Assembly (NCBI GenBank): GCA_002417965.1
Contig: DIDD01000039.1
Location: forward strand, 1 to 22,252
Direction of reading: 5' to 3'
Length of the DNA: 22,252 nt
Source of the DNA: Veillonellaceae bacterium UBA5809
Lineage (GTDB): Bacteria; Bacillota; Negativicutes; Veillonellales; Dialisteraceae
Part shown: positions 1-7,537 of the stretch, piece by piece
How the letters are laid out: each line of letters starts with the position of its first letter
Position numbering within the stretch: the first letter of the stretch is position 1
Made by a program: the position numbers and the translations under genes
Notes under the pieces: model-generated
Seen by the model: only the letters and a program-made list of their open reading frames with translations
What the model was told of the DNA's origin: nothing
Database searches by the model: none

Positions 1-159
1 TTTCTGACAGACATGGATTCATTTCCTTCTGTCAATGAAATTTATGCCTCCTTTTTCTCCCATCACCTTCCGGCGCGTTCCTGCATTGAGGTAACCCGTC
101 TTCCCAAAGGCGGCCTGGTAGAGGTAGAATGTACCGCGGAAGCCCCCCATGAGTCATAA
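1..159 (+). CDS. ridA: RidA/YjgF family protein, C-terminal part (5' end outside window)
   Basis: The first 52 codons are open in frame 1 and end at TAA 157-159. The peptide shows the C-terminal hallmarks of the RidA (YjgF/YER057c/UK114) family: an N-E-I-Y-A-S-F-F segment, then P-A-R-S-C-I-E-V and L-P-K-G-G-L-V-E-V-E. The PARs..EV arginine is the family's substrate-binding arginine. Known RidA proteins are about 125-130 residue trimers that hydrolyse reactive enamine/imine intermediates released by PLP enzymes such as threonine dehydratase. The start codon and roughly the first 75 residues lie upstream of the window. The stop overlaps the start of the next gene by 11 nt, so the two are probably translated from one mRNA. 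Family assignment is quite sure; the exact substrate is not known. Confidence 0.82.
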   Translation, partial: FLTDMDSFPSVNEIYASFFSHHLPARSCIEVTRLPKGGLVEVECTAEAPHES

Positions 160-715
160 AAAAAATATCGTTGTATACTGCGGATCCCGGCGCGGTGAAG
201 ATCCTGCATATGCAGCCTTCGCCGGGCGTCTGGGCGAAGCTATCGGGAAAGGCGGGTATTGTCTGGTTTATGGCGGAGGCGGTATCGGACTGATGGGAAT
301 CACTGCCGATGCAGCACTGGCCTGCGGCGCAGAGGTTACCGGGATTATGCCCCGCAGTCTGATCGCCCGTGAGCAGGCCCACCTGGGTTTAAACCGTCTC
401 ATTCCCACAGACTGCATGTCTGATCGGAAGAATGCCCTGATCCGCAGAGGAGATGCTTTTGTCATTCTGCCGGGGGGAATCGGAACTATGGAAGAACTGT
501 TTGATACGCTCTCCTATATCCATCTGTCAGACGATCCCCTTCACCAGTCTCCTGTTATCATCGCTGACATTGCTCATATTTACACCCCTCTTCAGACACT
601 TTGGGACAATATGGTAACAGCCGGATTTATTCCGGCCCGCGAATCCGGTCTCCTCCATATATGCCATACGCTGGAGGAAATCACGGCATTATGGCCGCCC
701 CCCAGCACCCTCTAA
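149..715 (+). CDS. LOG family protein (TIGR00730), nucleotide 5'-monophosphate phosphoribohydrolase
   Basis: This 188-residue cytosolic Rossmann-like protein has the two diagnostic LOG-family motifs: the YGGGGIGLMG loop at residues 41-50 and PGGIGTMEE at 108-116, plus the conserved M-x-x-R-K at 90-94. LOG enzymes cleave N6-substituted AMP (cytokinin nucleotides in plants) or ordinary nucleoside monophosphates to base and ribose 5-phosphate. In bacteria without cytokinins they are usually considered purine or pyrimidine nucleotide hydrolases. Length is typical (about 180-195). The ATG start lies inside the end of the RidA gene (11-nt overlap), which suggests translational coupling. Transcription should stop at the hairpin just downstream. 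The family is secure; the physiological substrate is inference. Confidence 0.9.
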   Translation: MSHKKNIVVYCGSRRGEDPAYAAFAGRLGEAIGKGGYCLVYGGGGIGLMGITADAALACGAEVTGIMPRSLIAREQAHLGLNRLIPTDCMSDRKNALIRRGDAFVILPGGIGTMEELFDTLSYIHLSDDPLHQSPVIIADIAHIYTPLQTLWDNMVTAGFIPARESGLLHICHTLEEITALWPPPSTL

Positions 716-723
716 AAATTCTT

Positions 724-747
724 CAGCCCTCCGGGGCTGTTTTTTTT
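724..747 (+). terminator. Rho-independent terminator after the LOG gene
   Basis: A 6-bp GC-rich stem (CAGCCC at 724-729 with GGGCTG at 734-739) closes a TCCG tetraloop and is followed at once by eight T residues (740-747). It begins 8 nt after the LOG stop codon and would end the RidA-LOG transcript. Confidence 0.85.
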
Positions 748-912
748 AAGAAGGATGCAGTCCTTTGTCTATGAATATGAAAAAATATTTAGGATGTATT
801 ATAATATAAGAAAAGGTAAAACTCTTATACCGGAACATGATGTGAACTTTTTGTTTTATTCCGTTTCATCCCTATATTTGGGAGATCCTGTCGCCCGTCA
901 GGAGGTTTCTAT

Positions 913-3900
913 ATGCACCCTGTTTTTTATGTAGGAATTGATGTAGGTTCCACCACTATAAAAATTGCTGTGCTGTCCCCCTTTCTTAAATTTATATGGG
1001 GCCGGTATGTACGGCATTTATCTGATATCCACCACGCCTTCATGGAATTAGCCGGGGAACTGCAGCAGCAATGCCCTGGCGCCCGCATAACAGCCGCCAT
1101 ATCCGGCAGCGGCGGCCTTGGTCTTTCCCAGGAAATGGAACTTCCTTTTGTACAGGAGATTATTGCAGAGACAAAGGCCATACGCACCTTCCACCCAGAA
1201 ACAGATGTCATTATCGAACTGGGCGGAGAAGATGCCAAAATCACGTATTTACGTGATGGCGCAGACCAGCGTATGAATGGTGCCTGTGCCGGAGGAACCG
1301 GCGCTTTCATAGACCGCATGGCCTCACTTCTGTCTACGGATGCGGCCGGGCTAAACCGCATGGCTGCCCAGGCTTCCCAGATATATCCCATCGCTTCAAG
1401 GTGCGGTGTGTTTGCTAAAACAGATATACAGGCACTTCTTAATGAAGGCGCCCCTCACGAAGATATTGCTATATCCGTTTTCCAATCTGTAGTCAACCAA
1501 ACCTTAACTGGGCTTACCTGCGGCAAACCCATCCGCGGATCGGTTGCTTTTTTAGGCGGCCCCCTGACATTCCTGCCTGAACTGAGAAAGCGTTTTCAGG
1601 AAACACTAAAATTATCAGACGATGCGATGATTGTACCCGGTCACGGAGAACTTTATGTGGCCATGGGCGCTGCTCTTTCCGGCCGGAACAACCGGCCTTT
1701 CGATCTTGATTCATGGATTCGGAAAATCAGCCAGAAACCCCATATTGCACAGGCGGGCATGGCTGTGCTCTCTCCCTTATTTGACAATTCTTCCGATTAT
1801 CAGTCTTTTCTGGACCGTCACCGCCGGTTCACCACTCCCAAAAAAGACCTGGCTCTGGCATCCGGTCCCTGCTGGCTGGGACTGGATGCCGGTTCCACTA
1901 CCATAAAAGCGGTTTTAATAGACCATGATCAAAATCTTTTATATCAATGGTACGGTAATAATAAGGGCGAACCTTTGGACGGCGCCCGGAAGATTCTTCA
2001 GGATTTATACAGCCGCATGCCTTCTTCTGCCTGGATCTGCGGTACCGGCATTACCGGTTACGGAGAGGCTTTGCTCCGCCGTGCGCTTCATGCTGATACA
2101 GGTGAAGTAGAAACTATGGCCCATTATCGAAGTGCCCGTTATTTCTGCCCGGATGTCAGCGCCATCCTTGACATCGGCGGACAGGATATGAAATACTGCC
2201 GTATCCGGGACGGTGCCATTGACAGTATTCTCCTCAATGAGGCCTGCTCTTCCGGATGCGGTTCTTTTCTCGATACTTTTGCCCATTCTCTTCATATGGA
2301 TATTCAGCGTTTTTCCCAGCTTGCTCTGCAGTCCCGTACCCCTGCCGATCTGGGCAGCCGGTGTACGGTATTCATGAATTCAAAAGTCCGGGAAGCACAA
2401 AAAAATGGGCTTTCTATTCCTGATATTGCCGCCGGCCTTTCTTATTCTGTCATCCGGAATGCTCTTTATAAGGTCATACGCCTCCGAAAATCCTCTGACA
2501 TGGGAGAGCGCGTCGTTGTGCAGGGGGGAACTTTTTATAATGATGCGGTTCTCCGCGCTTTTGAAAAACTCCTGGGCCGTGAAGTCATACGTCCCGATAT
2601 TGCAGGACTCATGGGCGCATTCGGCATGGCTCTGATTGCCAGGGAGCGTTGTTCGGCAGATACCCGGTCATCCCTTCTGTCTGCCGAAGATCTGAAATCT
2701 CTGACTCTCCGCACACAGGTTAGACGCTGCCCGGGATGCGGAAATCATTGTCTCGTTACCATCTCTTTGTTCTCGGACGGCGGTACTTTTGTTTCCGGGA
2801 ACCGGTGCGAAAGAGGCGAATCGATTGCCCTCACAGGAAAAGCATCTTCCACTCCCACTCTTCCAAATATGTATGCCTGGAAATACCGCCGTCTGTTTTC
2901 TTATAAACCGATTCCCGCGGCCAGGGCGTACCGCGGAAGTGTAGGCATTCCCCGTGTATTGAACATGTATGAGGATTATCCCTTCTGGTTCACTTTTTTC
3001 ACCCGGCTTCATTACCGTGTTGTTCTTTCTTCCCCGGATATACGCCGTATTCCCATGGAAGCCATGGAAACAATTCCGTCTGATTCAGAGTGTTATCCTT
3101 CCAAATTGACCCATGCTCATATTTTGGATCTTTTAAAACGTCATCCCGACCGAATCTGGTATCCCTGCATCGAAAAAGGACCTCCAGAGGAAGGTCTGGA
3201 CAACCAGTATCACTGCCCCATGGTGACTTCATATCCGGAATCCATTCAGGCCAATATGGAGGAGCAGCTTCAGTCTTCCGGAATCCCTTTCCTTCATCCT
3301 TTTCTTCCCCTTCACAATCCAAAGCATCTCCTGCGCAGACTGAAACAGGAAATTATTCCCTGGGGACCTTCTTCTGAAGAAATCCGTCAGGCTCTGGCCG
3401 CCGCAGAAGCAGAACAGGCGCTGTATCAGCAGGAGCTTTTGGAAAAAACAAAGCAGGTATTAAAAGAAATAGCTGAGAAAAACCGGACCGGAATTGTCCT
3501 GGCAGGACGTCCTTATCATATCGACCCGGCTGTCAATCACGGTATCCCCGAGTTGATCAATCAGCTCGGCATGCCCGTGCTCACCGAAGACGGAATTTCC
3601 ATGCTGGGCAAAACACCTAAGAATCTCCGTGTATGCAATCAGTGGGCCTGGCACGGACGTCTTTACAGAGCCGCCGAATATGTCTCCAGAAATCCGTGTC
3701 TGGAGTTGGTAGAGCTGAATTCTTTCGGCTGCGGACTGGATGCCGTAGTAACTGATCAGGTGCAGGAGATACTTTCTGCCGCCGGGCGGCTGTATACCTC
3801 TGTAAAAATTGATGAAGGAATGAATCTCGGAGCTGTCAAAATCCGTCTCCGTTCTTTAGCCGCCGCTTCCAGGGAACGGAGACTGTCTTTGAAGAAGCCG

Positions 3901-5205
3901 GAAAATGATTTATCTGCATCTATCCGCGCTGTCCGTCCTTTCCGCAAAATTGACACAATCTTAATTCCTGAAATGTCTCCCATTCATTTTCCTTTGATAG
4001 AGTCTGCCGTATCCTCTGAAGGATACCATCTTCATGTTGTCAGGCCTGAAGGAAGCCATGACATCAATACAGGGCTTTCTTATGTCAACAATGATGCCTG
4101 TTACCCCGCCATCATCACCATAGGCTCTTTAATCCGTGCTTTGCTTTCAGGCCGTTATGACCTCTCAAAAACCGCCCTAATGATGTCACAGACCGGAGGT
4201 GCCTGCCGTGCGTCCAACTATCCGGCTCTTCTGAAAAAAGCCCTGACTGATGCCGGAATACCAGAAGTTCCCATCCTTTATTTTAATGTTGCCAGTTTAA
4301 AAGCAAATGCGGAATTTCACGTTTCTCTCGCCATGGTCCATAAGCTTCTGATGTCTGTCATTTACGGGGATGCACTCATGCGCTGTCTGTATGCCGTACG
4401 CCCATATGAGTCCGAAGCTGGCAGTGCAGAATCCCTTTATCATTATTGGATGAACCGATGTGCGGAAGCTGTAAGAAAACCCTCTTTCCAATCATTCTCA
4501 AGAAATATTAAACATATAATTTCTGATTTTGACCATCTTCCCCGTCTTTCTGTCACAAAAACGAAAATTGGGATTGTCGGTGAGATTTACGTAAAATTTC
4601 ATCCCCTGGCAAGTCATAATATTGTACGCGCTATTGAGGAAAACGGAGGAGAAGCCGCTACCAGCGGACTGCTGGATTTTTTCCTTTACAGCCTGCTGGA
4701 CAGCCGTTTTCAGTACCAAAGTCTTGACGGAAGCTGGATTCATTCAGCAGCCGACCGTCTGCTGCTCCGTTGGATGGAATGGTACCGCAGGCCTTATGCC
4801 AAAGCCCTTAGGAATTCCATCCATATTCAGCCTCTTGCATCAATTCAGGAGATGGCAAGAAGGGCTTCTCATTTTTTGTCCCTGGGAAACCGTGCCGGAG
4901 AGGGCTGGTTCTTGACTGCCGATATGCTGGATCTTCTTCAGGATAAATGCCGGGGAATTGTGTGTCTCCAGCCCTTCGGCTGTCTTCCCAACCATATTAC
5001 CGGAAAGGGAATGATGCATAAGATTCATCAGTCTTATCCTGAATCCGTTCTGCTGGCTCTCGACTGTGATGCAGGTGCAAGCAGTGTGAATCAGCTGAAC
5101 CGGCTGAAGCTGCTCATGAATACACTGCAGGAGGGAAAGTCAGAAGACTCGATATCCAACATGATTCAGGAAACGTACTCCCCCAGGAAAGGGAAAAAAT
5201 TATGA
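913..5205 (+). CDS. Fused double acyl-CoA dehydratase activase with DUF2229 and HgdB-like C-terminal domains
   Basis: This 1430-residue cytosolic protein contains, in order, a BcrAD/BadFG-type ASKHA ATPase domain (about 5-258), a second one (about 320-580), a cysteine cluster (C606, C609, C613, C632), a DUF2229/COG3580 region (about 675-990, with G-R-P-Y-H at 865-869) and a COG3581/HgdB-like region (about 1010-1400). Both ATPase domains have the G-x-D-x-G-S-T-T phosphate loop (8-15 and 323-330). Both keep the cysteine pair that in HgdC holds the bridging [4Fe-4S] cluster: C125/C164 and C445/C484. Known HgdC-type activases are about 260 residues and pump one electron, with ATP hydrolysis, into 2-hydroxyacyl-CoA dehydratases. 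Fused proteins of this size are widespread in anaerobes, with no substrate known to me. The ATG has AGGAGG 7 nt upstream. The 197-bp leader holds a terminator and a TATAAT at 800-805 but no convincing -35. The 3' end overlaps the TetR gene. Confidence 0.92.
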   Translation: MHPVFYVGIDVGSTTIKIAVLSPFLKFIWGRYVRHLSDIHHAFMELAGELQQQCPGARITAAISGSGGLGLSQEMELPFVQEIIAETKAIRTFHPETDVIIELGGEDAKITYLRDGADQRMNGACAGGTGAFIDRMASLLSTDAAGLNRMAAQASQIYPIASRCGVFAKTDIQALLNEGAPHEDIAISVFQSVVNQTLTGLTCGKPIRGSVAFLGGPLTFLPELRKRFQETLKLSDDAMIVPGHGELYVAMGAALSGRNNRPFDLDSWIRKISQKPHIAQAGMAVLSPLFDNSSDYQSFLDRHRRFTTPKKDLALASGPCWLGLDAGSTTIKAVLIDHDQNLLYQWYGNNKGEPLDGARKILQDLYSRMPSSAWICGTGITGYGEALLRRALHADTGEVETMAHYRSARYFCPDVSAILDIGGQDMKYCRIRDGAIDSILLNEACSSGCGSFLDTFAHSLHMDIQRFSQLALQSRTPADLGSRCTVFMNSKVREAQKNGLSIPDIAAGLSYSVIRNALYKVIRLRKSSDMGERVVVQGGTFYNDAVLRAFEKLLGREVIRPDIAGLMGAFGMALIARERCSADTRSSLLSAEDLKSLTLRTQVRRCPGCGNHCLVTISLFSDGGTFVSGNRCERGESIALTGKASSTPTLPNMYAWKYRRLFSYKPIPAARAYRGSVGIPRVLNMYEDYPFWFTFFTRLHYRVVLSSPDIRRIPMEAMETIPSDSECYPSKLTHAHILDLLKRHPDRIWYPCIEKGPPEEGLDNQYHCPMVTSYPESIQANMEEQLQSSGIPFLHPFLPLHNPKHLLRRLKQEIIPWGPSSEEIRQALAAAEAEQALYQQELLEKTKQVLKEIAEKNRTGIVLAGRPYHIDPAVNHGIPELINQLGMPVLTEDGISMLGKTPKNLRVCNQWAWHGRLYRAAEYVSRNPCLELVELNSFGCGLDAVVTDQVQEILSAAGRLYTSVKIDEGMNLGAVKIRLRSLAAASRERRLSLKKPENDLSASIRAVRPFRKIDTILIPEMSPIHFPLIESAVSSEGYHLHVVRPEGSHDINTGLSYVNNDACYPAIITIGSLIRALLSGRYDLSKTALMMSQTGGACRASNYPALLKKALTDAGIPEVPILYFNVASLKANAEFHVSLAMVHKLLMSVIYGDALMRCLYAVRPYESEAGSAESLYHYWMNRCAEAVRKPSFQSFSRNIKHIISDFDHLPRLSVTKTKIGIVGEIYVKFHPLASHNIVRAIEENGGEAATSGLLDFFLYSLLDSRFQYQSLDGSWIHSAADRLLLRWMEWYRRPYAKALRNSIHIQPLASIQEMARRASHFLSLGNRAGEGWFLTADMLDLLQDKCRGIVCLQPFGCLPNHITGKGMMHKIHQSYPESVLLALDCDAGASSVNQLNRLKLLMNTLQEGKSEDSISNMIQETYSPRKGKKL

Positions 5206-5837
5206 ACAAAAAAATTACGGGAAAAGGAATGCGGACAAAAGATAAACTTATCGAAACAACTGCCCGCATCATCCGGGAGGAAGGCTTCAAAGAAGCTACT
5301 GTCCGAACTATCGCGGAGCGTTCCCATGTCAATATTGCTTCAATTTGTTATTATTTTGGTTCCAAAGAGGAGCTCCTCGGCAAAGCCATCGACTATTTAA
5401 TGGCTAATCTGGAAAATATTGTAAGTTATCTGGATGATGAAAAATATGCTCCCCGTGAACGGCTGACCCGTTATATTCGGGCTTATTTCCGTCTTGCCCA
5501 AAAGCATCCTGCATTGTTCCGTTCCATTGCTTATTCATCAGGTGATGCCGCACAGAATACTTATTTTATTTATCTCACACTGCTTCATGACCAGTGCTGG
5601 GAAAAAGTAATTCATAATGTATCTGAAATCACGGGACTGAAACGCAGAAAAGATCTTGAATTAAAAAGCATGCAGATTTTTTCTGCCATTGAATTTCCCA
5701 TTATACTGCAAAGCAATCAGCCTGATTCATTTGTGAGGGATTATCTTTATCCGGCCTGCATTGACCGGTATATCGATCTTCTTCTCGGCCCTGATAATTC
5801 CGCAGAAAAAAGGTCTGCCGATCCTGTCTCTGAATAA
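5202..5837 (+). CDS. TetR/AcrR family transcriptional regulator
   Basis: The 211-residue protein has a TetR_N DNA-binding domain at about residues 12-60. Its helix-turn-helix (about 31-53) ends in the typical I-C-Y-Y-F-G-S-K-E-E-L signature at 48-58. The C-terminal ligand domain (about 80-195) is helical and not recognisable to a specific subfamily. Its start codon overlaps the stop of the activase gene (ATGA), so both are made from one mRNA and the regulator may control its own operon. The inducer is unknown. Family assignment is strong; the link to the activase is inferred from the overlap. Confidence 0.92.
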   Translation: MNKKITGKGMRTKDKLIETTARIIREEGFKEATVRTIAERSHVNIASICYYFGSKEELLGKAIDYLMANLENIVSYLDDEKYAPRERLTRYIRAYFRLAQKHPALFRSIAYSSGDAAQNTYFIYLTLLHDQCWEKVIHNVSEITGLKRRKDLELKSMQIFSAIEFPIILQSNQPDSFVRDYLYPACIDRYIDLLLGPDNSAEKRSADPVSE

Positions 5838-5855
5838 AGCTTCCCTTCCGCATGG

Positions 5856-5910
5856 AAAAGACGGCCCGCTGCTGCATAAAACTTGCAGAGGAACCGTCTT
5901 TTTATTTTTT
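5856..5910 (+). terminator. Terminator after the activase-TetR operon
   Basis: A 9-bp stem pairs AAAAGACGG (5856-5864) with CCGTCTTTT (5894-5902). It has a long loop containing a small inner CTGC/GCAG pair and runs into a T-rich tract (5899-5910). It begins 18 nt after the TetR stop. Confidence 0.7.
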
Positions 5911-5916
5911 GTCAGT

Positions 5917-5952
5917 AAAAAAGCCATTCCCGCTGATTATACTGACGGGAAT
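5917..5952 (-). terminator. Terminator after the exonuclease gene
   Basis: Read on the minus strand, a 7-bp stem ATTCCCG/CGGGAAT (5946-5952 with 5926-5932) is followed by GGC and six or more T residues (5917-5922). It lies 15 nt beyond the stop codon of the minus-strand exonuclease gene, back to back with the plus-strand terminator of the TetR gene. Confidence 0.65.
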
Positions 5953-5966
5953 CTTCTTTCTGTTAT

Positions 5967-6554
5967 TTAAAATAATGAGACTGCCTTCGGTGTACGGCGG
6001 ACGGTAAAGGGATGCCATATCTGTCCTGCTGCGCCCATCATCCCATCCAGTGTCCGGGAACCTGTTTTCTCCATGGCTTTCCTCACAATAAACTCACAGG
6101 CACGGGCATCATCCAGCGCCTGATGATGATGAAAAGAGAACCCAAGCATGCCTGCCACTGTATTCAGTCTGTGATTCGGCATATCCTTCCAGAGTACTCT
6201 TGACAATTTGACGGTACATCCCCATTGAAAATGAATATCCGGAATATCATACCAGTCCATCATCGCGGAAAGAACTCCCATGTCAAAAGGTGCATTATGG
6301 GCAAATACGATGCTTCCATCCAGTGCTTCCGCCAATTCCTCCCAAAAGGCTGGAAATTCCGGCTCATTCTCCACATCAGCCGGATGAATCTGGTTGACTC
6401 TGATACAGTCATCATCAAAAACCATGCGGGGCGGCCGCATTAAATGATAGGTTTCTTTGATAATTTTCCTTCCGTCACCCGTGACAATGCCTACTGCACA
6501 GGCACTGGCCGGTTTTTTGTCTGCTGTTTCAAAATCAATTGCTGTATATTTCAT
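5967..6554 (-). CDS. DnaQ-like 3'-5' exonuclease (DEDDh family)
   Basis: This 195-residue protein is a stand-alone DEDDh exonuclease. It has the first metal-binding pair D7 and E9 in A-I-D-F-E-T, the H-N-A-P-F-D motif ending at D91, and H144 with D149 in H-Q-A-L-D-D-A. All five catalytic residues are present. The family includes the epsilon proofreading subunit of DNA polymerase III, RNase T and oligoribonuclease. Small stand-alone members such as this one are common in Firmicutes and act on single-stranded DNA or RNA ends. The minus-strand start has AAGAGG upstream (the CCTCTT near 6561-6566). It is transcribed alone, divergent from the next gene. The enzyme class is sure; whether it proofreads, repairs or degrades RNA is not decided by sequence. 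Confidence 0.9.
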   Translation of the reverse strand: MKYTAIDFETADKKPASACAVGIVTGDGRKIIKETYHLMRPPRMVFDDDCIRVNQIHPADVENEPEFPAFWEELAEALDGSIVFAHNAPFDMGVLSAMMDWYDIPDIHFQWGCTVKLSRVLWKDMPNHRLNTVAGMLGFSFHHHQALDDARACEFIVRKAMEKTGSRTLDGMMGAAGQIWHPFTVRRTPKAVSLF

Positions 6555-6633
6555 AAAAGCCTCTTTTCTGCTGATTTGATCATAGTACCGAAAATCCCCC
6601 TCCGAGGACCTTCTATTGACGTCCTCAGCCGCC

Positions 6634-6661
6634 TTGTACTACACTGAATAATATTTATATT
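6634..6661 (+). promoter_or_regulatory. Possible sigma-A promoter of the B3/B4 protein gene
   Basis: TTGTAC (6634-6639) and TATATT (6656-6661) are 16 bp apart. The predicted transcription start near 6668 falls just after the upstream ATG 6667, which supports translation from ATG 6715. A 6-bp inverted repeat GAGGAC/GTCCTC (6604-6609, 6621-6626) lies just upstream and might be an operator. The -35 match is weak. Confidence 0.35.
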
Positions 6662-6714
6662 TTATCATGCATTCAATAAAAAAGTCATTCTGTCTTCGGA
6701 AAAGAGTGTATACT

Positions 6715-7413
6715 ATGAAATTTCTGCTTTCTGAATCACTGCGGGCTTCTTATCCCCATTTATGTACTGCCATTATTTTAATCCGTGATGCCCGTATCTC
6801 CGGTATGCCGGAGGACGTCACTGCATTTCTGACCCGTATCTGTCCCGCATCTCCAGCTTCCATCCCGTCTGATTCTCCGGTTCCGCCGGAGTGGGACATT
6901 TATTTGGGCCCCAATGGTTTTTTTCCTCTTCAGGATTCCCCGCAAAATCATCCATGGATACCTGCGGCAAATCACGAGCCTCCTGCCTCTGCGGTTCCGC
7001 TGAAGCAGTTGGCCTGGGCTGTATCGGCAAAATACAGTACGCCCGTCAAAGGACTTTGCCTGCCTCCGGAATGCAGTGTACTGGAAGGCCGTCTTTCTAA
7101 ATCTGATGATCTCTGGACTGATCCAGACCGGACTGACAAACCGTCCCATGCAATTCCTGCCGGAGAACCTGTATGGGCTTATGAAAATCATATATATGTC
7201 CGCCATATGATCGGTTCTTCTGGGCCGCAAACCGCACTTTCTTCAGATACCTCAAGAGCCGTCTTCCTAATCCCCGGATTAGCTGACAAAAACAGGCGTC
7301 ATGTAATTGCTGCAAGGAATGAACTTGCCCGCCGCCTGAAGGCTGCTTTCAGCGGCACCGTGGAATCGGGCTGGATGGATGATTCATCCCCCTGTTTTAT
7401 TTCCTCCACATAA
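6715..7413 (+). CDS. B3/B4 tRNA-binding domain-containing protein (COG3382-like)
   Basis: The protein resembles stand-alone B3/B4 domain proteins, related to the B3/B4 editing module of phenylalanyl-tRNA synthetase beta. It has a Y-P-H-L-C-T-A-I-I-L-I strand near the start, then L-A-W-A-V-S-A-K-Y-S-T-P-V in place of the family's N-x-V-S-L-x-Y-x-x-P-V, then an E-G-R-L segment, P-A-G-E-P-V-W-A-Y, and a late A-V-F-L-I-P-G-L followed by an amphipathic helix. Family members are thought to hydrolyse mischarged tRNA or bind related small molecules; that role here is inference. An in-frame ATG exists at 6667, but its extra 16 residues look non-coding and it lacks a ribosome site. ATG 6715 has GGAAAAGAG upstream and gives 232 residues. 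The family call rests on pattern recall and is moderate. Confidence 0.68.
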   Translation: MKFLLSESLRASYPHLCTAIILIRDARISGMPEDVTAFLTRICPASPASIPSDSPVPPEWDIYLGPNGFFPLQDSPQNHPWIPAANHEPPASAVPLKQLAWAVSAKYSTPVKGLCLPPECSVLEGRLSKSDDLWTDPDRTDKPSHAIPAGEPVWAYENHIYVRHMIGSSGPQTALSSDTSRAVFLIPGLADKNRRHVIAARNELARRLKAAFSGTVESGWMDDSSPCFISST

Positions 7414-7432
7414 TAAAAGAATTCCATATATA

Positions 7433-7481
7433 AAAATGAGGAAGGGACGGCTGTATCACCAGGCTGTCCCTTCCTCATTTT
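7433..7481. terminator. Bidirectional terminator between convergent genes
   Basis: A perfect 16-bp inverted repeat (7433-7448 with 7466-7481) begins with A-rich sequence and ends with T-rich sequence, so it can terminate in both directions. It sits 20 nt after the plus-strand B3/B4 gene and 57 nt after the end of the minus-strand gdhA. Confidence 0.85.
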
Positions 7482-7537
7482 CTGTAAACTCTTTATCAGC
7501 AGCTACTCATTCTCCGTCCGTTTTCCGGTACTCATTG

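Noticed and set aside
3400..5200. Possibility that the 1430-residue activase is an artefactual fusion of separate genes
   Set aside because: There is no internal stop, start with ribosome site or frame change, and the domain order is the one known for full-length fused proteins of this family.
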